Source: an uncultured Prevotella sp.
GTDB taxonomy: Bacteria; Bacteroidota; Bacteroidia; Bacteroidales; Bacteroidaceae
DNA: 23,709 bases
Reading direction: 5' to 3'
Assembly: GCA_900314365.1 (NCBI GenBank)
Contig: OMVH01000140.1
Span: forward strand, 1-23,709
This document shows positions 1 to 7,218 of this stretch, one piece after another (position 1 is the first letter of the stretch; the number at the start of each line of letters is the position of its first letter). Position numbers and translations under genes: made by a program. Below the pieces are notes generated by a model. That model had not been told where the DNA came from and did no database searches. It worked only from the letters and a program-made list of their open reading frames with translations.

Positions 1-248
1 GGTGTCTCTTTAAATTTCTCTTTACAAATCTCATAAATTATTTTGAGTGGAGTGTTCATTAAATCCTTAGGAATATCAGGAAACAAATCGCTTGCACCAA
101 CCCAATCCATTGATTTACATTTCTGATAAATTATATCTTGTAAATAGTCAATCAGAACCTGTCGTGTATCTTTATCTACAATTTGAGTGTGCCTAATAGG
201 GATCCTTCTAAATCCACCATCGGCACTTTGTGTTCGCCCGATAATCAT
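1..248 (-). CDS. Unrecognised protein, 5' part only (runs off the window)
   Basis: An open frame of about 82 codons runs on the minus strand from ATG at 248 to the window edge with no stop, so only the N-terminal part is visible. It starts MIIGRTQSADGG and continues with a mixed charged and hydrophobic sequence (KDTRQVLIDYLQD, DWVGASDLFPDIPKDL). It has no signal peptide or membrane segment, so it is probably cytoplasmic. I do not recognise the family. It begins 26 bases after the stop of the small XRE regulator and shares its AT-rich composition, so the two probably form one transcript. A short XRE repressor followed by an AT-rich gene is a common arrangement in restriction-modification, defence and other acquired loci, but nothing visible assigns this protein to one. 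No other start is obvious nearby. Confidence 0.55.
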   Translation of the reverse strand, partial: MIIGRTQSADGGFRRIPIRHTQIVDKDTRQVLIDYLQDIIYQKCKSMDWVGASDLFPDIPKDLMNTPLKIIYEICKEKFKET

Positions 249-274
249 GTTCAATTTTAATTTGTTGAGTGCAT

Positions 275-487
275 TTATCTCAGAACTTTGTCGGTTGATG
301 TTATTAGTTCCTTAACATCAATATTTAATATTTGCGCTATTTTGTCAAACGTTTGAAGGTCGGGCTGAATAGTATTTTGGCACCATTTGCTTACAGTGCA
401 TGGCGATTTACCAAGTTTGCCTGCCAGCCACTTTCCAGTTTTGTTGTGTTCGAAAAGAACAATTTTTAAACGATTGAGATTAGCCAT
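275..487 (-). CDS. Small XRE-family helix-turn-helix DNA-binding protein
   Basis: A 70-residue protein that is almost entirely one Cro/C1-type helix-turn-helix domain. Residues about 17-37 (TGKWLAGKLGKSPCTVSKWC) fit the two core helices and the turn, and QPDLQTFDKIAQILNIDVKEL fits the following helices. The family binds operator DNA, usually as a dimer, and often autoregulates. The start at 487 gives MANLNRLKIVL, the usual short lead-in to the domain. A canonical Bacteroidetes promoter lies just upstream (515-546). The gene is AT-rich compared with the GC-richer operon that follows and is followed by an unrecognised gene 26 bases downstream. It is probably the regulator of an acquired module; what it regulates cannot be told from here. 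Confidence 0.85.
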   Translation of the reverse strand: MANLNRLKIVLFEHNKTGKWLAGKLGKSPCTVSKWCQNTIQPDLQTFDKIAQILNIDVKELITSTDKVLR

Positions 488-514
488 GAAAAATGTATTT
501 CTTTAAATTTGATG

Positions 515-546
515 CAAATATATCAATTTCCATTGTAAACGGCAAA
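515..546 (-). promoter_or_regulatory. Bacteroidetes-type promoter for the XRE gene
   Basis: Read on the minus strand, TTTG (543-546) is separated by 20 bases from TATATTTG (515-522). This fits the Bacteroidetes sigma-ABfr consensus of a -33 TTTG and a -7 TAnnTTTG. The -7 element ends 27 bases before the ATG at 487. Confidence 0.75.
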
Positions 547-761
547 TACTTATACTACGTTTTTAGGAAAAATAACATATTCCAAAGTTAGAGCCTTTCT
601 GACGCCAAAATTATTCAGAATGCTTCCTTCAATGTGCACACAAGAAGTGTGACAGAGAAAAAACTGATTATCATGCTCAGTCAGACAAATGACAAACAAA
701 AGAGCCGTAGAAGAAATATGTTAATTTCCCCTTCAGACTCAACCGTATCGCACTTATTTCG
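547..761. other. Non-coding spacer between the AT-rich module and the envelope operon
   Basis: No convincing gene is seen. There is a 5-bp hairpin (CACAC at 637-641, GTGTG at 647-651) overlapping a TGTGCACA palindrome (633-640), and a minus-strand TAACTTTG (583-590) that lacks a well-spaced -33 partner. The base composition changes from AT-rich to GC-richer just after this stretch. Confidence 0.5.
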
Positions 762-769
762 TAACTTTG
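762..769 (+). promoter_or_regulatory. -7 promoter element of the envelope operon
   Basis: TAACTTTG matches the Bacteroidetes -7 consensus TAnnTTTG and sits 16 bases before the ATG at 786, which would give a very short leader. No clear TTG is seen 19-21 bases upstream, so the -33 element is weak or absent. Confidence 0.5.
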
Positions 770-785
770 CAATAATTATTAAGCG

Positions 786-2630
786 ATGGTTAATCTAACG
801 AAAGCGGGCAAGGTGGTAAGCGTGCTGTTCCGACCCATACGGTTGAACGGCATGTTCTTTGTAACTATGTATTTCCTCGGCATCCTTGCTGAAGTCATCA
901 CGCTCCCCCACACCCGAAATGCCCACCTCTACTCCAACCTGTGGCTGGAGATGTTCCTCGATGTCTATTTTGCCTGCGTTGTTCTTGCCGTTCTCCCCGA
1001 CAAGGTACGGAAGTGGGCAAGGCGTCTGGCCTACGTTGTCCTCTACGCGTCGACCCTTTCCGACGTGTTCTGTTTCGTAAAATTCAATTCCACCCTCACG
1101 CCCACCATGCTTCTCCTCGTTGGTGAGACCGATGCCAGAGAGGCAGGCGAGTTTTTGCGCTCCTATCTTTCTGCCGACATCCTCCTCAGCGGCGTGGGCT
1201 GGATAGTGCTCTTCATGCTTGTCCACGCCCTCGTGGCACTACGCTGTGTGGTATTCCGCCACTGGCGCCCCGTGCTGCTCAAGTGGCAGTCGGGACTTCA
1301 TTCGTGGCTCGACCGCACCCAACCCATACTCGGGCTGGCTGCGGGCATTCTGCTCGTTTGGAGCTGCATCACCAGTGCCCACAACAAGACAGAGACTTTC
1401 AAGCTCATGACAGCCCCTACGGTAGGCAGCGAGGAGCACCTTCTGGCTCTGCCCGACCACGCCTGCCTCTTCACCTCCATCCAGCGGCTGGCCTTCAGTA
1501 TCAAAGCCAACCAGGTGGCTTCCAAGCAACTGGGCAAGCTGATGGAAGCTTCAGAGAAAGTCCGTGTCGACAGTTGTTCCTACCGATCCCCCTACATCGT
1601 GCTCATCATCGGAGAGAGCTATGCCAAGAATCACTCGTCGCTCTATGGCTACTTCATGCCCGACACGCCACGTCAGCTCAGCATGGAGAAGCGCGGAAGG
1701 CTGGTGAAGTTCAACGACGTGGTCTCACCTTGGAACCTTACGAGCTTCGTCTTCAAGAATGTCTTCTCCATGCACGTCACCGGAGCCAAAGGCGAATGGT
1801 GCGACTATCCACTCTTTCCGCAAATATTCCGTGAGGCCGGCTACGAGGTGACCTTCCTCACCAATCAGTTCCTGCCCAAGGCCAAAGAGGCCGTCTACGA
1901 CTTCAGCGGCGGATTCTTTCTCAATCATCCGACGCTGAGCCGCAAGCTCTTCGACATCCGCAACACCTCGCTTCACACCTACGATGAGGGTCTGCTGGCC
2001 GACTACGACTCGTTGTCAACAAAGATGAAGCCCCACAGCCTCGTCATCTTCCATCTCATCGGACAGCATGTGAACTATCACTCCCGTTACCCGCGCTCAC
2101 AGCGGCACTACACGGCTGACGACTATGCGGACAAGCGTCCCGAGTTGAACCATTATCAGCGTCGCGTGCTCTCCGACTACGACAACTCCATCCGCTACAA
2201 CGACAGCATCGTCTACCAGATATGCCGGCGTTTCGAAAACAAGGATGCCATCGTCATCTACATGCCCGACCACGGTGAGGAATGCTACGAGGGAACAAGA
2301 GGCTTCTTCTGCCGCAACCACTCCTCGGAGATTGACTATCCGCTGGCCCACTACGAGTTCGAGATACCATTCTGGATATGGTGCTCTCACAGCTATGCCG
2401 TGAAGCATCCCGACGTGTTCCGGGAGATTGTGAACGCGCGCAATCGCCGCTTCATGACCGACGCCCTGCCCCACATGCTCCTCTATCTGGCCGGCATCAG
2501 CACTCCCTACTACAACGAGCGCTACGACCTGCTCTCACCCAACTACGACGAGAACCGCCCGCGACTGCTCAAAGGCGTCACCGACTACGACCGGCTGCGC
2601 CGCGAGGCTGGCAAAAACCCCACAAAATGA
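786..2630 (+). CDS. Phosphoethanolamine transferase-like membrane protein (sulfatase fold)
   Basis: A 614-residue inner-membrane protein: about five hydrophobic segments in the first 200 residues, then an outward-facing alkaline-phosphatase/sulfatase-type domain (about 268-575). Visible metal-site and catalytic motifs are GES (276-278, the conserved Glu of EptA-like enzymes), a likely nucleophile Thr319 in WNLTSF, HLIGQH (423-428), PDHGEE (494-499, the Asp-His pair) and RNHSSE (510-515). The family moves phosphoethanolamine from phosphatidylethanolamine to lipid A or surface glycans in the periplasm; the acceptor is unknown here. Its length is slightly above that of EptA (about 550). It is the first gene of the operon, with an ATGA overlap into the next gene. 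A phosphoglycerol transferase or another sulfatase-fold activity is the main alternative. Confidence 0.85.
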   Translation: MVNLTKAGKVVSVLFRPIRLNGMFFVTMYFLGILAEVITLPHTRNAHLYSNLWLEMFLDVYFACVVLAVLPDKVRKWARRLAYVVLYASTLSDVFCFVKFNSTLTPTMLLLVGETDAREAGEFLRSYLSADILLSGVGWIVLFMLVHALVALRCVVFRHWRPVLLKWQSGLHSWLDRTQPILGLAAGILLVWSCITSAHNKTETFKLMTAPTVGSEEHLLALPDHACLFTSIQRLAFSIKANQVASKQLGKLMEASEKVRVDSCSYRSPYIVLIIGESYAKNHSSLYGYFMPDTPRQLSMEKRGRLVKFNDVVSPWNLTSFVFKNVFSMHVTGAKGEWCDYPLFPQIFREAGYEVTFLTNQFLPKAKEAVYDFSGGFFLNHPTLSRKLFDIRNTSLHTYDEGLLADYDSLSTKMKPHSLVIFHLIGQHVNYHSRYPRSQRHYTADDYADKRPELNHYQRRVLSDYDNSIRYNDSIVYQICRRFENKDAIVIYMPDHGEECYEGTRGFFCRNHSSEIDYPLAHYEFEIPFWIWCSHSYAVKHPDVFREIVNARNRRFMTDALPHMLLYLAGISTPYYNERYDLLSPNYDENRPRLLKGVTDYDRLRREAGKNPTK

Positions 2631-3691
2631 AACAACAACTGCTCACACGTCAAGAGTGTGCTGCCCTGCGCGGCATCGCCATTATGGGCATCGTGCTCCA
2701 CAACTACTGTCACTGGCTCTATCTGGCGGTGAAAGAGAATGAGTATGCCTTCCACGAAGCCAACGTGGAAGGTCTCTGGGGGGCTGTAACGGCTCCAAGC
2801 CTGAACCTCCCCATCCACCTTCTGTCGTTCTTCGGTCACTACGGCGTACCCATCTTTCTGTTTCTGAGCGCCTACGGCCTCGTGATGAAGTACGAGTCGG
2901 CACAGTCGCCCCGCGTAGGAGTTCTGCGCTTCACCGAATACCACTACCTGAAGCTGTTCAAGATGATGATAGTAGGCTTTGTGGCCTTTCTGCTGCTCGA
3001 CTCCCTCATGAAGGCTCCGCACCACTATCAGGAGATAGACTTTCCGGCCCACGTGCTGATGTTCGTCAATCTCATGTCCGACCCCGACAGCCGCATATGG
3101 CCTGGCCCGTACTGGTTCTTCGGCCTGCTGCTGCAACTCTACATTGTCTACCGTCTGCTGCTCTATCGTCGTCACTGGGCCGCGACGGTGGTGCTCATGC
3201 TTGCTTGCTGGGTGGTTCAGATGGTGTGCCCGCCAGAGAGCGACCTGCTTGTGCGTCTGCGCTACAACTTCGTAGGCAGCATGGTGCCTTTTGGCCTTGG
3301 CCTGCTCTACGCCCGCTACTGCCATTGGGAACCCACGCGCAGAGCACAGTGGGCAGTGATGCTGCTCTCGGCGGCCGCAGTCTTCGGCTTCAGCTTCGGC
3401 TATCAGCTTTGGTTCTGGGTGCCCGTGTTTGTCATTTCCTTCAGTATCAGCCTTGTGAAACTTCTGCCCGCAAGAGTCAACTCCCTGTTAGCATGGACGG
3501 GAGGCATTTCGGCTGCGCTCTTCGTCTGTCACCCGCTCACGCGCAAGGTGCTCATCCGCATAAGCCGTGAGGGCTACACCTACACCGGTCTGCTCGTCTA
3601 CATTCTGGCTTCAGTGGCTCTGGCCCTGATTTTCCGCTACATCTACCGTCACCTGCCCAGTGCACACATCGATAAACTCAGTAGCAAATGA
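2627..3691 (+). CDS. Acyltransferase 3 family membrane protein
   Basis: A 354-residue polytopic membrane protein of the acyltransferase-3 (OafA/OatA-like) family, which moves acetyl or other acyl groups across the membrane onto extracytoplasmic glycans. The N-terminal helix carries the family's Arg and His (R15 and H25 in ALRGIAIMGIVLHNYCHW), followed by GHYGVPIFLFLSAYGL, the usual second-helix signature. About ten hydrophobic segments can be seen. The ATG at 2627 overlaps the stop of the upstream gene as ATGA, and it places the family motif at the normal distance from the N-terminus. A longer open frame upstream of it is only a shadow of the preceding gene. The substrate is not known, but the operon context points to surface glycan or lipid A decoration. 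Confidence 0.85.
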   Translation: MKQQLLTRQECAALRGIAIMGIVLHNYCHWLYLAVKENEYAFHEANVEGLWGAVTAPSLNLPIHLLSFFGHYGVPIFLFLSAYGLVMKYESAQSPRVGVLRFTEYHYLKLFKMMIVGFVAFLLLDSLMKAPHHYQEIDFPAHVLMFVNLMSDPDSRIWPGPYWFFGLLLQLYIVYRLLLYRRHWAATVVLMLACWVVQMVCPPESDLLVRLRYNFVGSMVPFGLGLLYARYCHWEPTRRAQWAVMLLSAAAVFGFSFGYQLWFWVPVFVISFSISLVKLLPARVNSLLAWTGGISAALFVCHPLTRKVLIRISREGYTYTGLLVYILASVALALIFRYIYRHLPSAHIDKLSSK

Positions 3692-4680
3692 AGAAGATAC
3701 CCGACATCGAGCTTGCCAACATCAGCCGCTATCGCGGTGAGCTGATGGGAGCCGCCATGCTCTTCATCATCCTCTTCCATGTGGGTCTGTCGCGCGGCGA
3801 TCCCTTCTACGGACTCCGCCGGTGCGGCAACGTGGGTGTCGACATGTTTCTTTTCCTCAGCGGCATCGGCTTGTGGTTCTCTTGGACCAAGCATCCCTCA
3901 GTGAGCCACTTCTTCAAGCGACGCTACTTGCGCATCTACCCCGCATGGCTCATTATGGCCTGTCTCTACTACATTCCCCGTTTCGACGGTCACGACTGGC
4001 TCGACCTCATCCTCGACATCACTGTGAACTGGGACTTTTGGCTCCACGACGAGCTCACCTTCTGGTACGTCCCCGCCATCATGATGCTCTACACCTTCGC
4101 CCCTCCCTACATGAAGCTCATTCAGCGGCACCCCATCTACCGCTGGCTACCTCTGTGCATGGTCATCTGGTGCGTCATGGTGCAATGGGTGCTGCCCATC
4201 CACCAGGCAGTGGGCCATCTCGAAATATTCTGGAGCCGTGTACCCATCTTCTTCATTGGCATCAACATGGGCCAGCTGGTAAAGGAGAAACGGCAGATAG
4301 ACGGCAGCGGTGTGTGGATGCTGCTGCTGATATGGCTACTGACCTTTGCCACCTGCATCTATCTTGAGCAGGTGAGGCACGGGCACTTCCCGCTCTTCGT
4401 GGAACGAATGCTCTACATCCCGTTCACACTGACCAGCATCTTACTGCTCAACCGCATTTTCCGGCGCACTCCGAAGTGGCTGAACCGCTTCTTCAAGCTG
4501 GTAGGTGCCGTGAGCTTAGAGGCCTATCTCATTCACATCCACTTTGTGCTTTGCTACATAGAGCCCCACCACCTTGGCTACTGGCCCACCTTCCTGCTCA
4601 CCACTGCCATCACGCTGCCCCTGGCGTGGATGCTGCATAAAGTCATAGAGAAGGCTGAAAACAAACTTATCGCGATATGA
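3688..4680 (+). CDS. Second acyltransferase 3 family membrane protein
   Basis: A 330-residue polytopic membrane protein. The start YRGELMGAAMLFIILFH (from residue 15) and GNVGVDMFLFLSGIGLWFS are typical of Bacteroidetes acyltransferase-3 proteins, as is FFKRRYLRIYPAW after the second helix, near the active site. It is quite different in sequence from the acyltransferase just upstream, so this is not a recent duplication; the two may modify different positions or use different acyl donors. Its ATG overlaps the previous stop as ATGA, and its own stop overlaps the UbiA gene in the same way. The acceptor is unknown. Confidence 0.87.
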   Translation: MKKIPDIELANISRYRGELMGAAMLFIILFHVGLSRGDPFYGLRRCGNVGVDMFLFLSGIGLWFSWTKHPSVSHFFKRRYLRIYPAWLIMACLYYIPRFDGHDWLDLILDITVNWDFWLHDELTFWYVPAIMMLYTFAPPYMKLIQRHPIYRWLPLCMVIWCVMVQWVLPIHQAVGHLEIFWSRVPIFFIGINMGQLVKEKRQIDGSGVWMLLLIWLLTFATCIYLEQVRHGHFPLFVERMLYIPFTLTSILLLNRIFRRTPKWLNRFFKLVGAVSLEAYLIHIHFVLCYIEPHHLGYWPTFLLTTAITLPLAWMLHKVIEKAENKLIAI

Positions 4681-5567
4681 AGAATATACTCCGGCTCATA
4701 CGTCCCAAGCAGTGGATAAAGAACTTCTTCGTGCTGCTGCCTCTCTTCTTCGGCGGAGCTCTGCTGCAGGCGGGTGCTCTTGCGGCCTCACTGCTCACAT
4801 TTGTGGCCTTCTCACTGACGGCCTCATCCATCTACTGCTTCAACGACATCATCGATGCGCCTGCTGACCGCCGCCATCCCGTGAAATGCCACCGTCCCAT
4901 CGCCTCGGGAGCTGTGAGCCCCAAGGCCGGCTACCTCATGATGACGGTCCTGGCCGTAGCGGGCATTGGACTTCCATTGTTGTTGCCACAGCACGGTCTG
5001 TCAACCGCCACTGTACTGGCTGTATACTTCGTGCTCAATCTTCTCTACTGCCGTTGGCTCAAGCTGCACGCCATCATCGACGTCTGCGTCATCGCCACAG
5101 GATTCGTGCTTCGCATTGCTGCAGGAGGCGAGGCCACGGGCATAGAACTCAGTCAGTGGATAGTGCTGATGACGTTTCTGCTCACCCTCTTCCTGAGCTT
5201 CGCCAAGCGTCGCGACGATGTTCTGCGCATGAATGCCACCGGAGAGGCACCGCGCAAGAACACCATCCGCTACAACCTCACCTTCATCAACCAGGCCATC
5301 ACTATCACGGCTTCGGTGACGCTCGTGTGCTACATCATGTACACCGTCTCACCCGAAGTGCAATCCCATTTCAACGCTCCGCACCTCTACCTCACCACTG
5401 TCTTCGTTCTCCTGGGACTCTTGCGCTACATACAGCTGGCTGTTGTCGACCAGAAGAGTGGCGACCCTACGAAGGTGATGCTGCGCGACCGTCTCACCCA
5501 AGCCATCGTGATGCTTTGGGGACTCACTTTCTTCATCATGATATATGGAAAACGTCTGCTGCTTTGA
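4677..5567 (+). CDS. UbiA-family polyprenyl-phosphate phosphoribosyltransferase (DPPR synthase-like)
   Basis: A 296-residue integral membrane prenyltransferase. The first aspartate-rich loop reads NDIIDAPADRRHPVKCHRP (56-74), the form seen in decaprenyl-phosphate phosphoribosyltransferase (mycobacterial Rv3806c) rather than in ubiquinone or haem enzymes. The second conserved stretch (D135 to about 181: DVCVIATGF, RIAAGG, AKRRDD) also fits that subgroup, as does ATGEAPRKNTIRYN further on. The known reaction joins PRPP to polyprenyl phosphate to give polyprenyl-phosphoryl-5-phosphoribose at the inner membrane. Its neighbours, a HAD phosphatase and a GtrA protein, fit the next two steps: removal of the 5-phosphate and flipping. 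Start and stop overlap both neighbours, indicating translational coupling. The subgroup is assigned by motif memory; substrate specificity is inferred. Confidence 0.85.
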   Translation: MKNILRLIRPKQWIKNFFVLLPLFFGGALLQAGALAASLLTFVAFSLTASSIYCFNDIIDAPADRRHPVKCHRPIASGAVSPKAGYLMMTVLAVAGIGLPLLLPQHGLSTATVLAVYFVLNLLYCRWLKLHAIIDVCVIATGFVLRIAAGGEATGIELSQWIVLMTFLLTLFLSFAKRRDDVLRMNATGEAPRKNTIRYNLTFINQAITITASVTLVCYIMYTVSPEVQSHFNAPHLYLTTVFVLLGLLRYIQLAVVDQKSGDPTKVMLRDRLTQAIVMLWGLTFFIMIYGKRLLL

Positions 5568-6135
5568 CTTCGATGGCACGCTGACCCGCCGCGACTCGCT
5601 CCTTGCCTTCATACGCTATGCCAAAGGTACGGGAGCGCTCTTCCGTGGCCTGCTCCGCTACAGTTCCATCCTCGTGTTGATGAAAATCCGTCTCTATCCC
5701 AACTGGAAGGCGAAACAGAAGTTCTTTGCCCATTTCTTCAAGGGTATGACGGAATCCGACTTCGATGCGCTCTGCCACCGTTTCGCAGCCACGAATCGCG
5801 ACCTCCTGTGCCCCACGGCACTCAAGGAATACAACGAGGCACTCAGCCGGGGAGAACGCGTTTTTGTGGTCTCGGCAAGCATTGACAACTGGGTGAAGCC
5901 CTTCGTACCAGAGGCCACTGTCGTCGGAACCAAGGTGGAAACAGTCGACGGACGTCTCACCGGACGTTTTCTCACGCACAACTGCTACGGACCGGAAAAG
6001 GTGAAGCGACTGTGCAAAGTCCTCCCCGGAGACAGGAATCAATACTACATAAAAGCCTACGGCGACAGCCGTGGTGACCGCGAACTACTTCAATACGCCA
6101 ATGAATCCTACCTCAACTTCAAACGAATCAAATAG
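5545..6135 (+). CDS. HAD-IB family phosphatase
   Basis: A 196-residue soluble phosphatase of the HAD superfamily, subfamily IB (SerB-like). All four motifs are visible: DFDGT (8-12) with nucleophile D8 and acid/base D10, S110 in VVSAS, K152 in YGPEKVK, and GDSRGD (173-178) for Mg2+ binding. Subfamily IB enzymes dephosphorylate small molecules or lipid-linked intermediates. It starts 23 bases inside the UbiA gene, and no later Met precedes motif I, so the overlap must be real. Given the context, the likely substrate is polyprenyl-phosphoryl-5-phosphoribose, giving polyprenyl-phosphoryl-ribose. That is inference; phosphoserine phosphatase activity is an alternative, though less fitting in this operon. 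Confidence 0.87.
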   Translation: MENVCCFDFDGTLTRRDSLLAFIRYAKGTGALFRGLLRYSSILVLMKIRLYPNWKAKQKFFAHFFKGMTESDFDALCHRFAATNRDLLCPTALKEYNEALSRGERVFVVSASIDNWVKPFVPEATVVGTKVETVDGRLTGRFLTHNCYGPEKVKRLCKVLPGDRNQYYIKAYGDSRGDRELLQYANESYLNFKRIK

Positions 6136-6529
6136 GCGACACCAATTAGGCGAAATCCTGCGCTTCGGCATCGTCGGTACCATCGCCACAGCCATTCAGT
6201 ACGGCGTCTACCTGCTGCTGAAAGGTCTGCTCATGCCAGAAGTGGCCAACGTCGTTGCCTACGTGGTGAGCTTCCTCTTCAACTTCGTGGCCAGTGTGAA
6301 GTTCACCTTCCGCACCAACGCCACCGCCCGCAAAGGAGCTGGCTTTCTTTTCAGTCATCTCGTCAACCTCACCCTGCAGACGGTGCTGCTTCATCTCTTC
6401 ATCAAGGTAGGCGTGAGCGAGACCATAGCCCCGATACCGATGTTCTGTATCTGTGTGCCCGTAAACTTTCTGCTTGTAAGATATTTCCTTACAGGAAAAG
6501 ACAAGAAGAACCATCAAAAAGAACTGTAA
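6101..6529 (+). CDS. GtrA-family membrane protein (putative lipid-linked sugar flippase)
   Basis: A 142-residue protein with four membrane segments, fitting the GtrA family. RFGIVGTIATAIQYGVYLLL is the typical first helix, and the NFVASVKFTFR region follows the second. GtrA proteins are thought to move or help transfer polyprenyl-phosphate-linked sugars across the inner membrane; the mycobacterial Rv3789 is linked in this way to decaprenyl-phosphoryl-arabinose. The ATG at 6101 lies 35 bases inside the HAD gene and puts the first helix about 20 residues from the N-terminus. A GTG at 6071 would add ten residues and cannot be excluded. It is the third member of the presumed lipid-pentose trio. 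Confidence 0.82.
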   Translation: MNPTSTSNESNRRHQLGEILRFGIVGTIATAIQYGVYLLLKGLLMPEVANVVAYVVSFLFNFVASVKFTFRTNATARKGAGFLFSHLVNLTLQTVLLHLFIKVGVSETIAPIPMFCICVPVNFLLVRYFLTGKDKKNHQKEL

Positions 6530-6532
6530 GCA

Positions 6533-7000
6533 ATGGATAAATACGAATTAATGCGCAGAGCCATAGCGCTCTCTGAAGAAAGCGTCAGAAAGGGCGGAGG
6601 CCCCTTCGGCGCAGTCATCGCCCGCGGAGGCGACATCGTGGCCGAGGCCTCCAACAGTGTCACCCTCGACAACGACCCTACAGCCCATGCTGAGGTCAAT
6701 GCCATCCGCCGTGCCGCACACCGCTTAGGCTCTTTCGACCTGTCGGGCTGCGATATCTACTGCTCCTGCGAGCCTTGCCCAATGTGCTTTGGAGCGATTT
6801 ACTGGGCGCATCTCGACCGCATCTTCTACGCCAATAATCGGAAGGATGCCGCTCGAATCGGATTCGACGATGACTTCATCTATCGCGAGATTGCACTACC
6901 GGCAAGCGAAAGACAGAAAAAAATGGAGTTGCTCCTGCCCGAAGAGGCGCGCCGCGCTTTTGACATGTGGGAATCCGACAGTAAGAAAACGGCTTACTGA
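6533..7000 (+). CDS. guaD: Nucleoside/guanine deaminase (cytidine deaminase fold)
   Basis: A 155-residue soluble zinc deaminase. Zinc ligands and catalytic Glu are visible as HAE (52-54) and PCPMC (C82, C85). PFGAVIA near the N-terminus, DLSGCDIY before the cysteines and the tail GFDDDFIYREI (110-120) fit Bacillus GuaD-type guanine deaminases better than the tRNA adenosine deaminase TadA. The expected reaction is guanine plus water to xanthine plus ammonia, in purine salvage. It follows the GtrA gene by three bases and so probably shares its transcript, although purine metabolism has no evident link to the envelope genes upstream. The exact base specificity is not certain from sequence alone. 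Confidence 0.82.
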   Translation: MDKYELMRRAIALSEESVRKGGGPFGAVIARGGDIVAEASNSVTLDNDPTAHAEVNAIRRAAHRLGSFDLSGCDIYCSCEPCPMCFGAIYWAHLDRIFYANNRKDAARIGFDDDFIYREIALPASERQKKMELLLPEEARRAFDMWESDSKKTAY

Positions 7001-7218
7001 CAAGCCGGCTTCTGTGAGCTAAATAACAGCCTGCTGTCTCATGCCGATGTTAACAAAGTGAACATCGAGCAAAACTGCGGCACTGTCCTTACCGGCAGCT
7101 TGAAGAAAGAGCAGGCAACCAGCCATTCCATATTAGTTTGGGCATGGTTGGGCAACACAGCTTCCACTGGACCATGAGCTTGCGGAAACCATCCGGGATA
7201 TTCAAAGAACTCAGAAGC
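7001..7218. other. Spacer between convergent genes with two weak hairpins
   Basis: Two small inverted repeats are visible: CGGCTT/AAGCCG (6990-7007, with the guaD stop in its loop) and CGATGTT/AACATCG (7045-7067). Neither is followed by a T-run, so a terminator role is only possible. A plus-strand open stretch from about 7132 (FGHGWATQLPLDHELAETI) reads like protein but has no start and no recognisable family. Confidence 0.4.

Noticed and set aside
583..590. Second minus-strand TAACTTTG as a promoter of the XRE gene
   Set aside because: The nearest TTTG gives a 15-base spacer, and a much better promoter lies closer to the gene at 515-546.
633..651. TGTGCACA palindrome and CACAC/GTGTG hairpin as a regulator site
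   Set aside because: They are too short and isolated, and not placed at a recognisable distance from either promoter.
2378..2626. Upstream extension of the first acyltransferase frame
   Set aside because: It is the shifted frame of the transferase gene, rich in Arg and Pro; the ATGA start at 2627 gives the normal family N-terminus.
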